Shown piece by piece: positions 46,888-47,008 of a DNA stretch of 47,008 nucleotides. Every line of letters starts with the position of its first letter. Within the stretch, counting starts at the first letter, position 1. The translations under genes were made by a program, and so were the position numbers. The notes under the pieces are model-generated. The model was not told the DNA's origin, searched no databases, and saw only the letters and a list, made by a program, of their open reading frames with translations. The stretch is from an uncultured Saprospiraceae bacterium (GTDB taxonomy: Bacteria; Bacteroidota; Bacteroidia; Chitinophagales; Saprospiraceae): positions 1-47,008 of the forward strand of contig CALGNN010000050.1 of the NCBI GenBank assembly GCA_937961455.1, given 5' to 3'.

Positions 46888-47008
46888 TTTTAATAAGCTT
46901 TAACTATGATATACTTCAAGCATAGCGAAGCTAAGTAGCGATCATTCATTAAATGAGGAATTTTATTTTGTCCGCCTAATTTCCCAATGGACTTCATCAT
47001 CATTCTAA

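Noticed and set aside
46888-47008. Minus-strand open frame of about 37 codons running off the right edge
   Set aside because: Too short, no recognisable motif; a small TAGC-GAA-GCTA hairpin is the only visible structure.

Overview
The window reads as an AT-rich chromosomal segment of a gliding or T9SS-bearing member of the Bacteroidota. Several independent signs agree: a PorX-type response regulator, a PorD-type (DUF4835) protein, one T9SS type A sorting tail and two gliding-type (CHU_C) C-terminal domains; Bacteroidota -7 promoter boxes (TAnnTTTG) instead of clear Shine-Dalgarno sites; and gene clusters typical of the phylum (bamD / omega-like / coaBC / porD; relA-spoT / fur / purA; fabH / efp / accB / accC; tig / clpP / clpX). 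The Saprospiria are a plausible home, but the sequence alone does not fix the class. No rRNA, IS element, prophage, integrase or CRISPR array was seen. The only RNA gene found is tRNA-Leu(UAG).

Layout. 1-2.7 kb: an incomplete fasciclin-domain protein, a small zinc-ribbon protein and an MFS transporter. 2.8-5.5 kb: rimK with a zinc carboxypeptidase-like deacylase, then a methyltransferase that looks lipid-anchored. 5.5-9.7 kb: the stringent-response gene relA/spoT, fur and purA, all on the minus strand. 9.9-13.4 kb: tRNA-Leu, trigger factor, clpP, clpX. 13.6-16 kb: a DoxX-like protein, truA, glyA. 16.1-19.2 kb: a 1013-residue repeat protein. 19.3-22.1 kb: an HD phosphohydrolase diverging from porX. 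22.2-26.7 kb: tatC with a small membrane protein, a Ca/Na exchanger, ybaB, a LamG surface protein and a DUF1573 lipoprotein. 26.8-30.6 kb: a 1268-residue SprB-like adhesin. 30.7-32.7 kb: hutI and a thioredoxin-SPOR protein. 32.9-39.4 kb: fatty-acid and EF-P genes, an MsbA-like ABC exporter and a T9SS cargo protein. 39.4-44.2 kb: a tightly packed minus-strand run bamD / omega-like / coaBC / porD / purN / PLP deaminase. 44.5-47 kb: a histidine kinase with a cyclic-nucleotide-binding-like domain, a lipoprotein and a Tat-exported phosphoesterase.

Most of the window is housekeeping, with an envelope and secretion theme: T9SS control and assembly, its cargo, outer-membrane assembly, Tat export and lipid synthesis. 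The most unusual object is the repeat protein at 16149-19190. It has exactly 17 acidic and 17 basic copies of one 23-residue unit, each block preceded by a C-x3-C-L cap, and a peptidoglycan-binding domain at the C-terminus. This symmetric, charge-split design is the best candidate for an undescribed structural system here.

No gap between genes exceeds 300 bases. The longest, at 6726-6966, 9660-9933 and 44229-44492, are described under promoter or palindrome entries where anything was visible.
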